A stretch of 64,000 nucleotides of DNA from Maribacter sedimenticola (GCF_900188415.1 NZ_FZNV01000001.1:771501-835500); one strand, 5' to 3'; shown: positions 35,942-46,034, counted from the stretch's first letter. Notes: a model not told the origin generated them from the sequence alone. Made by a program: numbers and translations.

Positions 35942-36892
35942 TTAGTGCTCCCAAGTAATGGCCAATTTACCACGGGTTCGTTTTTTTTCCAGTATATGTA
36001 TGGCCTTAGGAATTTCCAGGTAACTAAATTCTTGTGCTATATGCACATCAATTTTTTTGTCCGCTATAAGTTGTGCCAAGGTTTCCAAATCTTTCTTATT
36101 TGGCATAGTCGTAAATTGGGCCAATGGATATTTGCTGAACGCTTTTCTAAGAAGTAGCGATATCATTTTGTTCATGGTGGTAAAACCTACAATGACACCT
36201 CTTTTACCTAAACGCATATAGTCCGTATGTCTAAAATTGCCATGTGCATCGATTACTAAATCATAGACCTTGTTGTGAAATTGTATATTTTCTTTGTCAT
36301 AGGCAATGACGTCATCTGCACCAAGTTTCTTTACAAAAGTTTTATTTTTATCCGAACAGATTGCCGTTACCTTTGCACCATAAGCTTTTGCGATCTGGAC
36401 AGCAAAATGGCCTACACCACCTGAAGCTCCGTTGATGAGCACCGTTTCAGATTTTTTCAAATTTCCATGGGTAAGCAGTGCCTGTAATGCCGTGGTCCCT
36501 GCCATTGGTAGGCAAGCCATTTTTAGTACGTTCATTGTATTGGGAAAAGGGGCACACTTATTTTCAGGAATTGTAATATATTCAGCAAAAGCACCACCTA
36601 GGGTACGTTCTCCAAAAACCATATCGCCTACTTGAAACGTTGTTACTTGGGAACCAATTTTGGTGACTTCACCGGCAAAATCCGCTCCAAGGACTTTATT
36701 TTTGGGTTTGATCAGTCCAAATGCTAGACGTGTTAAATAGGGTTTTCCTCTTAATATATGCCAGTCTGCAGGATTTACGGAATTCGCCTTTATGTTAACA
36801 AGTAGTTCAGTGGCATTAGGTTCAGGTGTTGATATATCCTTTAATTCAAGAATTTCCGGGCCGCCATATTTTAGTTTTACGTAAGCTTTCAT
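35942..36892 (-). CDS. NAD(P)-dependent MDR oxidoreductase (quinone reductase-like)
   Basis: A 316-residue medium-chain dehydrogenase/reductase. The GroES-like N-terminal half has NSVNPADWHILRGKPY and GADFAGEVTKIG; the Rossmann half begins INGASGGVGHFAVQIAKAYGA. It lacks the structural-zinc cysteine cluster, so belongs to the zinc-free quinone-oxidoreductase/enoyl-reductase side of the family. No partner gene is evident; substrate unknown. Confidence 0.92.
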   Translation of the reverse strand: MKAYVKLKYGGPEILELKDISTPEPNATELLVNIKANSVNPADWHILRGKPYLTRLAFGLIKPKNKVLGADFAGEVTKIGSQVTTFQVGDMVFGERTLGGAFAEYITIPENKCAPFPNTMNVLKMACLPMAGTTALQALLTHGNLKKSETVLINGASGGVGHFAVQIAKAYGAKVTAICSDKNKTFVKKLGADDVIAYDKENIQFHNKVYDLVIDAHGNFRHTDYMRLGKRGVIVGFTTMNKMISLLLRKAFSKYPLAQFTTMPNKKDLETLAQLIADKKIDVHIAQEFSYLEIPKAIHILEKKRTRGKLAITWEH

Positions 36893-36980
36893 AAGGGGTA
36901 TTTGCTGTTTTTGTATTTGTAGGCATTTCCCCTAATCCGTTACGGTTTTATAGCGGTAGTTTATTCATTATCAATACATA

Positions 36981-38255
36981 CTACCATGTTATGTCTGAAT
37001 AATATAAGAATTCATAACCCATTTCAACACTGAGCATGGGGTCAAAATTGTATTTTTCAACTTCGGCCACATTATATCTAAGGCCAGCTTTTTTGGCATA
37101 GGAAAACAAGTTTTTAAAATTGACCTTGCCACTGGCGCCAATTTCCATATCGTCCTTGGTATGCCAGCTAAAGAAGCGTCCGGGATAATTGTTAATGAAG
37201 GCAATGGGGTCTGCATTTCCCATTCTCATCCAATACAGGTCCATTTGAAAAGATACATAGTTTGGATCGGTATTCTTTAATAAAAAGTCATAGATTGTGA
37301 CTCCCTCAACTTTAAGAAATTCATCTGCATGGTTATGAAAGCCAAAGGTAATTCCGTTTTCCTTACATAATTTACCTACCGCATTATAGTAATCTGTATA
37401 CTTCTTTAATTGTTTCAATGACTTTATATTTTTTAAATCATTATTGGACGTGGTAATATATGTTACCCCTGCAGCTAAATGGTCTTCTATACAAGTTTTC
37501 CACCAAGCCATTGTAGCATTCCAATCAACATCTTGGGGCAAACCTTTAAAAGTCATTGAACCTTTAAATTGCATACCATTGGCCTCTACCAAATTTTTGA
37601 ACGTGATAGGTTCCATACCATAAAATTTTCGGTCTTTATATACAAAAGTCTCTATATAACTGTAGCCAATCCTATCCAATTGTTGTAATGTGGCAACCGG
37701 GTCTTTTTGCATAGCAGCGTTAACGGAAACCAATTGAATGCCTAAATTTTTATCCTTGGAGTTTTTTTTGATATATTTTACTTGCCAATTCTGTTCTGGA
37801 TTGGGCATTATACCTTTTAAGACCACTTCTGTATTACTAATAAAATCAAAAGTAACCTGTAACCCCGTTTCTCCTTGGTGGTTATAATCTTGCATTCTCC
37901 AAATATTATTGATGTCAAAATACCCTTTGCCCACAAAACTTTCGTTTGCCTGGTTTTGTCCAGAAGCTACGATTTGGTCTGTTATTTTATCATAACTGAT
38001 CAATTCCACTAGTATGGGTACCCATTCATTTTTTCGATTTTCAAACACTTCAACCTGTAAGGAATTGCCGTCCATTTTGGGGACTACCTGCATTTTAATA
38101 CTAGGCTTTTCAGATAACTGGTCATCATTAATGTCATTGACACTATACCACTCGCCAATATATTGAGTTAGTTTAAATTGTTGGTCTATTGCCTTTGTTT
38201 GTGCATAAAGCCCAATATGGATGAATAAAGTAAGTAGTGTTATGAATGTTTTCAT
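36981..38255 (-). CDS. Exported xylose-isomerase-like TIM-barrel protein with an N-terminal beta domain
   Basis: A 424-residue protein with signal peptide (ends LYAQ). Residues about 20-155 form a beta-rich domain (YIGEWYSVNDINDDQ, reminiscent of lipocalin-like folds). From about 170 a sugar phosphate isomerase/epimerase barrel follows (GIQLVSVNAAMQKDP, GFHNHADEFLKVEG, VSFQMDLYWMRMGNADP, FFSWHTKDD, YNVAEVEKYNFDP), with plausible metal ligands. Exported relatives act on sugars or their derivatives in Bacteroidota catabolism. It is monocistronic; the substrate cannot be told. Confidence 0.87.
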   Translation of the reverse strand: MKTFITLLTLFIHIGLYAQTKAIDQQFKLTQYIGEWYSVNDINDDQLSEKPSIKMQVVPKMDGNSLQVEVFENRKNEWVPILVELISYDKITDQIVASGQNQANESFVGKGYFDINNIWRMQDYNHQGETGLQVTFDFISNTEVVLKGIMPNPEQNWQVKYIKKNSKDKNLGIQLVSVNAAMQKDPVATLQQLDRIGYSYIETFVYKDRKFYGMEPITFKNLVEANGMQFKGSMTFKGLPQDVDWNATMAWWKTCIEDHLAAGVTYITTSNNDLKNIKSLKQLKKYTDYYNAVGKLCKENGITFGFHNHADEFLKVEGVTIYDFLLKNTDPNYVSFQMDLYWMRMGNADPIAFINNYPGRFFSWHTKDDMEIGASGKVNFKNLFSYAKKAGLRYNVAEVEKYNFDPMLSVEMGYEFLYYSDITW

Positions 38256-38512
38256 ATAAGGGTAATGGTTAATGTAATGTTTAGTGTTTTACCGGTACAT
38301 AAAACTTGATCGTAAAGGCATAAATATACTAGATTCCCTTTTCATTTTTACCCGATTATACACGTTCCCATTCTTCAATAATATAATACCTGCCCTTATA
38401 AAATTGCCGTTACATTATTTTAGTTTTTTCGGTTGGTTTTAGGTGTGGGTCTTAATGATGCACAAGCTACTATGGATTTCCAATAAACATGAAAGTAGTT
38501 TCTTGAATGCAA
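38256..38512. other. Intergenic region between the isomerase-like and SDR genes
   Basis: A 257-nt AT-rich gap in which I see no gene, repeat or clear promoter box. Confidence 0.45.
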
Positions 38513-39298
38513 TTACATGGATTTTAAAAGTCCGCCATCTATGGGGATGTTGGTTCCAGTAATATAAGCGGCATTATCAGAAGCTAAAAAAGCTGCCAAA
38601 TATCCATATTCAATGGGGTCACCTATACGTTGTAACGGTACTTTGGATTCCATATCTTTCCTTACCTGACTTTGTGCAATACCTAATTGTTCCGCTTTTT
38701 TTGCATTCAACTGAGCTATACGGTCGGTATCAAAATAACCGGTCAGCACATTGTTCACCGTTATTTGATATTTGCCCACATCCGTGGCCAATGATTTTGC
38801 CCAGGTTACTACAGCGGCACGTATTGTATTGGACAGGGCCAAATAAGATAAAGGTTCTTTAACCGATACGGATGCCACATTAATGATACGGCCCCAATTT
38901 TTTGCAATCATTTGCTGCAGTGCCAATTCTGAGGTGAAGACTACGGTTTTAAAAAGTAGATCAAAAGCCTCTTGGTAATCCGAAACATTTTTTTCAAGCG
39001 CAGAACCTGCTGAAGGGCCTTGGGTATTGTTTACCAGAATATCGACGGAATTATGTTCAAAATAGTTGCTGATGCTGTTTTGAAAACCATTAAAATCATT
39101 GAAATCTACCACCAAAAACTGATGTGTCTGGCCCGTCTCCTTTGGTAGGGCTTCAACAATATCACGTAGCTTATCTTCACTATGTGACATTAATGTGACA
39201 CTGGCACCACTTGCTGCCAATTGCTGGGCAATGGCCTTACCTATACCACCACTACTGCCACCTACCAATGCTTTTTTATTTTGTAAGGAAATGTTCAT
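38513..39298 (-). CDS. SDR-family oxidoreductase lacking the catalytic lysine
   Basis: A 261-residue short-chain dehydrogenase/reductase. The cofactor motif GGSSGGIG (13-20), the NNTQGPSAG region and the C-terminal AYITGTNIPIDGG are typical of the family. The catalytic Ser143 and Tyr152 are present, but the Lys expected at Tyr+4 is Ser156 (YLALSN), so YxxxK is broken. A small subfamily with LSN in this place is known to me by appearance, so this is probably inherited rather than a decay. It is followed by the cupin gene on the same strand. Confidence 0.87.
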   Translation of the reverse strand: MNISLQNKKALVGGSSGGIGKAIAQQLAASGASVTLMSHSEDKLRDIVEALPKETGQTHQFLVVDFNDFNGFQNSISNYFEHNSVDILVNNTQGPSAGSALEKNVSDYQEAFDLLFKTVVFTSELALQQMIAKNWGRIINVASVSVKEPLSYLALSNTIRAAVVTWAKSLATDVGKYQITVNNVLTGYFDTDRIAQLNAKKAEQLGIAQSQVRKDMESKVPLQRIGDPIEYGYLAAFLASDNAAYITGTNIPIDGGLLKSM

Positions 39299-39370
39299 GT
39301 TCTACGTTATGTTTTTCTATTACATTACTGCCTTTTTCCCTTAGAAAATAGGGATATAAAACTTAAAAAA

Positions 39371-39688
39371 TCATCTGTATTCTTCACGTGTGGGACTAAA
39401 CACATCCAATAGTTTACAGTCTGTCAATGCTTTGCCGCTATGCTTTTGTTGAGGTGCAATGATAACGATATCCCCGGGACCGTAAGTTTTGGTGTCACCA
39501 TTTAGCGTAAATTCAAAATCACCTTCCATTACATGCATGATCTGTTCGTTCATATGGGCGTGTTCCGGTACTATCGCATCTTTTTTTACTTCCCAAAATG
39601 CAATACTCATATGTTGGGAATGTACCAATTTGCCATGGTAACCGGGCATAATTTCTTTAGAAGGAATATTGGAAAGATTTAAGCTCAT
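39371..39688 (-). CDS. Small cupin-fold protein
   Basis: A 105-residue single-domain cupin. HAHMNEQIMHVMEGDFEF is motif 1 with its two histidines and glutamate; GDIVIIAPQQKHSG is motif 2 with the third histidine. It likely binds a metal and a small ligand. It is transcribed ahead of the SDR gene (gap 72 nt) and behind a strong terminator. Its reaction is unknown. Confidence 0.88.
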   Translation of the reverse strand: MSLNLSNIPSKEIMPGYHGKLVHSQHMSIAFWEVKKDAIVPEHAHMNEQIMHVMEGDFEFTLNGDTKTYGPGDIVIIAPQQKHSGKALTDCKLLDVFSPTREEYR

Positions 39689-39728
39689 GTGTTGTTTTTT
39701 ACCAGACTAAGATAAACCAAACGATTGC

Positions 39729-39771
39729 AAAAGAAAAGCCTCTTTGGTTATTCCAAAGAGGCTTTTCTTTT
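39729..39771 (-). terminator. Strong intrinsic terminator of the T9SS trio
   Basis: Perfect 19-bp stem (39729-39747 with 39753-39771) and a 5-nt loop, A/T-rich at the base. It lies 15 nt after the stop of the OmpA/PD40 gene and separates it from the cupin gene. Confidence 0.92.
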
Positions 39772-39786
39772 TTGAATGAGCGTTCC

Positions 39787-41970
39787 TTATGGGTTTTTGC
39801 TGTCATAATCCCAACCAATTACCACAAACTCACATCTACGGTTCCATTCATGATCTTCCTCGGAACAATCTTGCTCAGTGGCGCATTTCACAATAGGCTT
39901 AGATTCCCCATATCCTTTTGATACGATCCTACCGGATTCAATCCCGTTCTTTACCAAGAATTCCTTTGCGGAATCTGCACGTTTTTGAGAAAGTTCCTTA
40001 TTGTATTTACCATTGCCCCTAATATCGGTATGGGTTCCTATTTCAATGATCATACCCGGATTATTCTTCATTACATCTATAACTGTTTTTAAGCGCTCCC
40101 TAGATTCCCTTCTTAAGTACCATAGGCTATAATCAAAATGGATTTCCTCGGTTTTTATTATGGTGCGGTCGGTTTCCTTGACCAAGGCGGTTTCACTGGC
40201 TAAGGCATTCTCTATTTTTTTGGCAACTGCTTGTTCCGCCCTAACTTTCTCTTGAAGGCGCTCTTTTTCTTTACGTTCTTTTTCTTCTATGGTACGTTGT
40301 GCCAGTAATTGTTTTGCCTTTTTTTCCTCTTCCAGTTTTTTTATGGCCAAAGCTTCTGCCCGTGCTTTTTCTTCCGCTAGCTTTTTTTGCTTTGCTATGG
40401 TTTGGGTTTTTTCACGTTCGGTAATAGAATATAAATCCATGGACGCGTCTTTTGTAGCGCTACGTACTTTATCGGTAATTATGTTTCTCATATTTGATTC
40501 ATATCCGGCTTTTTCAGCTTTTAGGGTATATGCGGTCTCGCAGTCGGCATCAAAAGAAAAAGCTCCATCTTCTTTTGTGGTAACGGTCATGATAAGGTTG
40601 TTTGCGTTGTCCAGATATAGGACATTGACACCTGCTAGGGGCAGGGTGGTGGTGCGGTCGGTTATAGTTCCGGTGATATATTGCTTGCAATTTTCTATGG
40701 TAAGTTCTTTGGTGACGGTAAATTTATAGATGTCATCGCTTCCTTTACCCGTTGGCCTATTGGAAGCAAAATATCCTGTTTTGCCATCGTTGTTCAGCAC
40801 ATAGGAAAAATCATCATAACCACTGTTAACAGGTAAGCCCAAATTATCAGGATGCTGCCACACTCCATTGTCACTTTTGGAAATAAAGACATCCAATAGA
40901 CCAAAACCTGGGTGTCCGTTAGAAGAAAAATACAATGCTCCATCAGAGGATATAAAAGGAAATTGTTCTTTCTTATCGGTGTTGATCAAAGCACCTAAAT
41001 TTATGGGAGCACCATAGGAATCGTCTGATTGTATAGTGACCTCATAAATATCGAACGAACCAAAACCACCCGGTCTATCCGATGAAAAATAGAGTTTCGT
41101 GCCATCTGCGCTTAGGGTTGGATGCTCATTGGAATATTCATCACTATTAAAGGGCAGTTCTGTAATATGCTTCCATTCACCGTCTTCCAACATGGCACGG
41201 TATATTTTAAGGTTGGATATCTTACGGTCATCTGTCTTGCGTTTCCCGTTTTTAAAATTGTTACGGGTAAAGTAAAGGGTTTTTCTATCTGATGAAAGTG
41301 TAAAAGTCCCCTCGTGTAATCGCGTATTTACTTGGCCGGGAAGTTCACTACTTAAACTATCTCCCCACATTTGTTTTTCCAATGGATGGGTATAAATATC
41401 AAGGTATTGTTGATTGTTCCACCGGTAAGTTTTGGATTTCGAATTTTTATGTGCGGCGGTATACCACATTTCGTTTCCAATTGACATGGCCCCAAATTCT
41501 GATGTGCCCGTATTCAGTGCACTGTTTTCAATTGTATATCGTTCACCTATAGCTTTTACATTATCAAGATATGTAGAAGATTGCCTTAATTGTAGCAATT
41601 TATCTGTCTGTCCTTCTTTTGAATAATAATCACCTAGCACTTTTTCTGCTTCTTTATATTCCCCTATAGCTTTTAAAGATTGGTTCAATCTAAAGAAATA
41701 CTCTTCATTGACGGTATCCCCATAATTGGAAATAAGGTTGCGGTACCAACGGGCGGATGCATTTAAATTGAACGTGTGGTAATAGGAATCTGCCAAGTTC
41801 TTGATCAATACGCTGCTTTTATTCATTGGCAACGCCGCTTCATAAAGGGGTATGGCATCTGTATAATATGCTTTTTCAAAAAGGTCATTGGCCCGATCTA
41901 CCTCATGTTGGCCCCAAATTGTTCCATAGGTTCCCAGTACTGTGATAATGAGTATTATAGTCTTTTTCAT
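39787..41970 (-). CDS. OmpA/PD40-family protein of a T9SS-associated trio
   Basis: A 727-residue exported protein from the ATG at 41970 (signal MKKTIILIITVLGTYGTIWGQ); an ATG at 41997 overlaps the upstream gene. In order: TPR-like repeats (about 25-130), a PD40-type beta-propeller (GTKLYFSSDRPGGFGSFDIY), a carboxypeptidase-regulatory-like domain, a Lys/Glu/Ala-rich coiled coil and a C-terminal OmpA peptidoglycan-binding domain (IGTHTDIRGNGKYNKELSQK). This architecture is typical of the third gene of adhesin-SprF-OmpA trios. It starts 1 nt after the SprF-like stop. Confidence 0.92.
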   Translation of the reverse strand: MKKTIILIITVLGTYGTIWGQHEVDRANDLFEKAYYTDAIPLYEAALPMNKSSVLIKNLADSYYHTFNLNASARWYRNLISNYGDTVNEEYFFRLNQSLKAIGEYKEAEKVLGDYYSKEGQTDKLLQLRQSSTYLDNVKAIGERYTIENSALNTGTSEFGAMSIGNEMWYTAAHKNSKSKTYRWNNQQYLDIYTHPLEKQMWGDSLSSELPGQVNTRLHEGTFTLSSDRKTLYFTRNNFKNGKRKTDDRKISNLKIYRAMLEDGEWKHITELPFNSDEYSNEHPTLSADGTKLYFSSDRPGGFGSFDIYEVTIQSDDSYGAPINLGALINTDKKEQFPFISSDGALYFSSNGHPGFGLLDVFISKSDNGVWQHPDNLGLPVNSGYDDFSYVLNNDGKTGYFASNRPTGKGSDDIYKFTVTKELTIENCKQYITGTITDRTTTLPLAGVNVLYLDNANNLIMTVTTKEDGAFSFDADCETAYTLKAEKAGYESNMRNIITDKVRSATKDASMDLYSITEREKTQTIAKQKKLAEEKARAEALAIKKLEEEKKAKQLLAQRTIEEKERKEKERLQEKVRAEQAVAKKIENALASETALVKETDRTIIKTEEIHFDYSLWYLRRESRERLKTVIDVMKNNPGMIIEIGTHTDIRGNGKYNKELSQKRADSAKEFLVKNGIESGRIVSKGYGESKPIVKCATEQDCSEEDHEWNRRCEFVVIGWDYDSKNP

Positions 41971-41971
41971 T

Positions 41972-42922
41972 TTAGTAGAATCTAGGAGATTTGTCATAGC
42001 CCTTTTTAAGTCCCCAAAGGTCTAAGTTGAACAGTAGGAAAATTTCATGGGATCCATTATTGAACGACCCAAGGTTAGAAAGGGTGTAGTCATAGGCGTA
42101 ACCAATGCGAAAAGCGGGCAATACTGCAATATTGAACATGGCACTGACAGAATCATCCAATCGATAAGATACCCCGCCCTCAAACCTATTGTTAACCAAT
42201 GCGTTTATAGAAAGGTCTGCCGTAATTGGTGCCCCCTGTACCATTTTGGTCATTATAGAGGGTTTTATTTTTAAGTCTGAATGAATGTTGAACACATAGC
42301 CTGCCATACCGAAAAAATGAATGGCCTCTGCACCAATACGGGTAATGCCATCCCTGTTTTCCAAATGTTTTGAGGTCAATAGATTGGGTATGGATACACC
42401 TGCATAGAACTTGTCCCTGGTATAAAATGCGCCGATACCAATATTTGGAAACGTATTGTTTAGATTTTCATTAAATGCCGGGTCATCTTGTACCTCTGGC
42501 AGTCTAAAACCATTAAAATTGGTCTGAAACGTTGTGACTCCTCCTTTAAGGCCTAGGCTTATATTACTTTGTTCATTAAGTTTTAGTATGTATGCAAAAT
42601 CTATATAGATATTATTTTCTTTTAATGAGCCGTCTCCAATATCGTCGGATATTATTGAGGCGCCCATCTCAATTTTTTCTGAAAATGGGGTATGGGCAAA
42701 GAAGGTTAGGGTCTTTGGTCCACCTACGGCATTTTGCCATTGGGTTCTATACAACGTCCCAAAATTTAACATGCCCTGCTCGTTGGTGGTATATGCGGGG
42801 TTGACCACATTCATATTATACATGTATTGGGTGTACTGTGGGTCTTGTTGTGCCTGAACTTTACAAAGGAAAATTAGCATAGCTATGCAAACAATCCTTA
42901 AGTGTTGTAGTGTGTTTTGCAT
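41972..42922 (-). CDS. PorP/SprF-family type IX secretion membrane protein
   Basis: A 316-residue outer membrane barrel with signal peptide (ends VQAQ). The opening QDPQYTQYMYNMNVVNPAY is the hallmark of PorP/SprF proteins, which support secretion or surface anchoring of type B CTD adhesins such as SprB. It lies 3 nt after the adhesin gene and 1 nt before the OmpA/PD40 gene. Confidence 0.93.
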   Translation of the reverse strand: MQNTLQHLRIVCIAMLIFLCKVQAQQDPQYTQYMYNMNVVNPAYTTNEQGMLNFGTLYRTQWQNAVGGPKTLTFFAHTPFSEKIEMGASIISDDIGDGSLKENNIYIDFAYILKLNEQSNISLGLKGGVTTFQTNFNGFRLPEVQDDPAFNENLNNTFPNIGIGAFYTRDKFYAGVSIPNLLTSKHLENRDGITRIGAEAIHFFGMAGYVFNIHSDLKIKPSIMTKMVQGAPITADLSINALVNNRFEGGVSYRLDDSVSAMFNIAVLPAFRIGYAYDYTLSNLGSFNNGSHEIFLLFNLDLWGLKKGYDKSPRFY

Positions 42923-42925
42923 TGC

Positions 42926-45781
42926 TTATCTGTTTAAATATAATCTTCCTTGGACGGGTTCAAAGTTATCCTTGTTGTAATTGATGATATAGAAATAAAT
43001 ACCATTTGGAGCAATGGAAGAACCATTACTACCATCCCATGCAGGATTGTTTTTATCGCCCTTAAATAATGTTGTACCATATCGGTTAAGGATTTCAATG
43101 GTATAGTCGGGAAAAATGGTTTCAATGTTGGGAACAAAAAAGGTATCGTTTCGATTATCCGCATTGGGAGAAAACCCGTCCGGAATGAAAAAATCATAAT
43201 CTTCGGGATCACATGCGCTTAAGTCTACATTTACCGGAACACGGGATGCAGAAGAACAACCAGTTGCCGGGTCCCTACTTTCGGCATAATAAACAGTGTC
43301 CGTTTGTAATGGGGTATCATTGTCAAGTGCAGTACCCCCTGTTTCCGTAAGAAACCAAAAAACGTCATTTTCCATTTCATCTTCCAGGGCCCTAAGTTCT
43401 TGCACCGTAGGATTGTCCAATCCACATGCCGTTAGTTCGGTGTCAGATAAATTGGATGGCGCCACGGTTATGATTGTTGGCGTTATTGCCAATCGTTGGC
43501 TGCTAGTACAATTTTGTTCATTTAGGATTGCGGCATAATAGGTTTGTCCATCTACCAAGGTTGTGGTTGAATCCAATAAAGTGCCGCTTACATCTGCATT
43601 AAACCATATAATGGAACTACCTGCTGGGCTATCTATGGCAATCAAGGATAATGTAGGATTATCCTCTGCACAAAAGATGGGGGCGGAATTGTTCGTAGTT
43701 GGTCCTGAAGGATCGCTTAAAATTGTCAACACCCGTATACGGTCGGAACCTTCACAATTACTTGCGGGATCGGTGTTGGATATATAATAATCCTCCCCGT
43801 TTTCCAGTAAGGTCGTTATAGGAAGTATATCGGTATCCGTTGCGGTGGCATAAAATAAAAGCGCTCCATTGGAAGTGACCTCTATATCCATTAAGGTAGG
43901 TTCATTGGGGTAATCAACCGTACAGAATATCTGTTCTTCGGCTGCTTGAGGAGCTTCTGGTATACCGCCTCTTGAGAAGTTTTCCTGTTCTTCAAAATCA
44001 TACACTAGACGGCATGGGGTCGTATCATTTTGGGTACTTCGAACACTTGCCGTATAATTTCCTATGGGCAATGCATCCACATCAATTTGATAGTCTGCCG
44101 TACCGCCCGTAAAATTGATGGTATTGGTCGTCAATATGGTATTGGAATCCATTTCCATAACATCATAAGTTATGGTATAGGAACCATCACTTAAAACAGG
44201 CGCATCTATAATGACATCTATTTGTGTTGCGTCACAATTATTATCTATTTGTAAGTCCAACTGTATTGGACTAGGAACGGGAATTACAGTAAAATTAGCA
44301 GTTAGCGGACAGTTGGTAGAATAACTATCCGTTATTGTTAAGTCTATATCATAATCGCCCTCGGTAGCAAAATTTGTATTCGGAATTGTTAAAGATGCAG
44401 AACCGTTGGTAAACGTTAAAGGCGCATTGGATATCACTATAGGGTCGCCCGTAGGTAAATTTAAGGTGTAATCCGTACTGTACGCACCGTTGGCAAAATT
44501 GCCATCCTCGTCCAAAATATTCGTAAAGGTTACCGTTGCATCGTTATTCACACAAATATCTTGTACGGAAACACTTGAATCCGCAGCCAAAAACGTGGTA
44601 GGCGGCACTAAAATAGTAGGGCATATGTCCCGCAAAGGCGAAACGCTTTCAATTCCTAGAACGCTAAGCGTTAAAATTCTATTTACAGGTACCAGATCCG
44701 GATCTACCATAAAACTACCGCTACCGTTGGTCAATGTAGTAGGGGCTTCTTCTAGCCTACCATCTACGGAATACGTTAATATAAACGAACCATTATGAAA
44801 GATTGTGTCGTCATAGGTTAATTCAACAATATAGTCCGAACCAAAACATACACTTTCTGTAGTAATCTCTCCGTCCAAAACAGGTAATATATTAATGTTG
44901 ACTACAGAGGACTGTTCTTCACAAACCGGGTGACTGGGGAAAACCGTATATGTAAATGAATAGGTGCCATATCCAAAATTATCGTTCAGTTCCTGAATAT
45001 TTATAAAAGAATCATTTAAATCACTGAGTTGGTTCGTGCCATTTTCCGACCATGTACCGTTGGGGTCTTCACCAACTAATCTACTGTTCAAATCAAGATT
45101 GGTATAGCCAGACAGATCTTCATTGGTACAAAAGGTAAGACTATTGGGTAATCCTGAGTTGGCGGCTGGATGAACTTCCAAAATAACGGTAGATGTACGA
45201 CTGGCACAACTACTTACCTCGAGTACCGTATAAGTAAATATATATATGCCCGGACCAGCGGCCTGCGCATTGAAAATATTGTTATCCAATTGATTGGTTG
45301 CTGTACTGGGGTCTTCTTCCCAAAGACCATTAAAATCCTGTACTTTACCATCAATATTACTGCCTAAGAATCCATGCAGGTTAACGTTGGAGTCATCACT
45401 ACAGGCATTGGCACTGCCATCTATATTATCCTCCCCTGGATAGCCGCCAAGATTAATGGTCACCACTGCAGATTGATTACAGGCGGTATTGGTATAAGTA
45501 AATCTATGAATACCGTAATTGTTGATACGCCATAAATCTACTATGCCCGTAGTCTGGTTTAGTGCTACAAAATTTGCGGGGTTGGTAGTAGACCATGTAC
45601 CACCAGTTGCTGGGGTTCCGCCCAATTGGGCAAAAAGGTCAAAGTTTCTATTGCCTACATCGGCATCTTTGGTACACACATCAATGGTTGTGCTTGTGCC
45701 GGCGCATTGTCCATAAACAAAATTATAGGAGCTTAGGACTAATAGCGGTACAATTAAAAACCTCAATTTTAAAATGTTCAT
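42926..45781 (-). CDS. Large secreted adhesin-like protein with T9SS type B sorting domain
   Basis: A 951-residue exported protein with a signal peptide ending VYGQ. The body is a chain of beta-sandwich-like modules rich in Thr, Ser, Asn and cysteine (repeats around VVTINLGGYPG, TFCTNEDLSGYTNL, CPLTANFTVIPVPSP). The C-terminal 90 residues are a type B gliding-motility-associated sorting domain (FIPDGFSPNADNRND, NRYGTTLFKGD, APNGIYFYIINY). Such proteins are exported by T9SS and anchored at the surface. It is first gene of the trio with SprF and OmpA/PD40. Confidence 0.93.
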   Translation of the reverse strand: MNILKLRFLIVPLLVLSSYNFVYGQCAGTSTTIDVCTKDADVGNRNFDLFAQLGGTPATGGTWSTTNPANFVALNQTTGIVDLWRINNYGIHRFTYTNTACNQSAVVTINLGGYPGEDNIDGSANACSDDSNVNLHGFLGSNIDGKVQDFNGLWEEDPSTATNQLDNNIFNAQAAGPGIYIFTYTVLEVSSCASRTSTVILEVHPAANSGLPNSLTFCTNEDLSGYTNLDLNSRLVGEDPNGTWSENGTNQLSDLNDSFINIQELNDNFGYGTYSFTYTVFPSHPVCEEQSSVVNINILPVLDGEITTESVCFGSDYIVELTYDDTIFHNGSFILTYSVDGRLEEAPTTLTNGSGSFMVDPDLVPVNRILTLSVLGIESVSPLRDICPTILVPPTTFLAADSSVSVQDICVNNDATVTFTNILDEDGNFANGAYSTDYTLNLPTGDPIVISNAPLTFTNGSASLTIPNTNFATEGDYDIDLTITDSYSTNCPLTANFTVIPVPSPIQLDLQIDNNCDATQIDVIIDAPVLSDGSYTITYDVMEMDSNTILTTNTINFTGGTADYQIDVDALPIGNYTASVRSTQNDTTPCRLVYDFEEQENFSRGGIPEAPQAAEEQIFCTVDYPNEPTLMDIEVTSNGALLFYATATDTDILPITTLLENGEDYYISNTDPASNCEGSDRIRVLTILSDPSGPTTNNSAPIFCAEDNPTLSLIAIDSPAGSSIIWFNADVSGTLLDSTTTLVDGQTYYAAILNEQNCTSSQRLAITPTIITVAPSNLSDTELTACGLDNPTVQELRALEDEMENDVFWFLTETGGTALDNDTPLQTDTVYYAESRDPATGCSSASRVPVNVDLSACDPEDYDFFIPDGFSPNADNRNDTFFVPNIETIFPDYTIEILNRYGTTLFKGDKNNPAWDGSNGSSIAPNGIYFYIINYNKDNFEPVQGRLYLNR

Positions 45782-46034
45782 TTAAGGGGAATTGGTTGGT
45801 TGGATGTAATTGTCCATTTTTAAAGGTATTTCGGAAAGATAGGGTGATAAAAAATATGTTGTCAGTTATCAAATTTGTAGGGTGAATACTACTAAACATG
45901 ATTGTTAAATCTGTTTGGCACATGTATTTGGTCGATCAATTATTGATTTTTATATAGGTATAAAGAAAATGTAGGTGTTGCCAACAATGCGGTTTTTGGG
46001 TACATTGGCTATCTTTGACAACTAAAATTAAATA
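45782..46034. other. Divergent intergenic region of the adhesin and mpl
   Basis: A 253-nt AT-rich gap between divergent genes. It holds the mpl -7 box (46010-46017) and a weak sigma-54-like word, TTGGCACA with TTTGG four bases later (45915-45931, + strand). I see no promoter box for the adhesin gene. Confidence 0.45.
46010..46017 (+). promoter_or_regulatory. Candidate -7 promoter box of mpl
   Basis: TATCTTTG fits TAnnTTTG and lies 17 nt before the mpl ATG. No -33 at the normal spacing is obvious. Confidence 0.5.

Noticed and set aside
40289-40729. A 146-residue Phe/Ser-rich open frame antisense to the OmpA/PD40 gene
   Set aside because: Composition is the mirror of the Lys/Glu-rich coiled-coil on the other strand.
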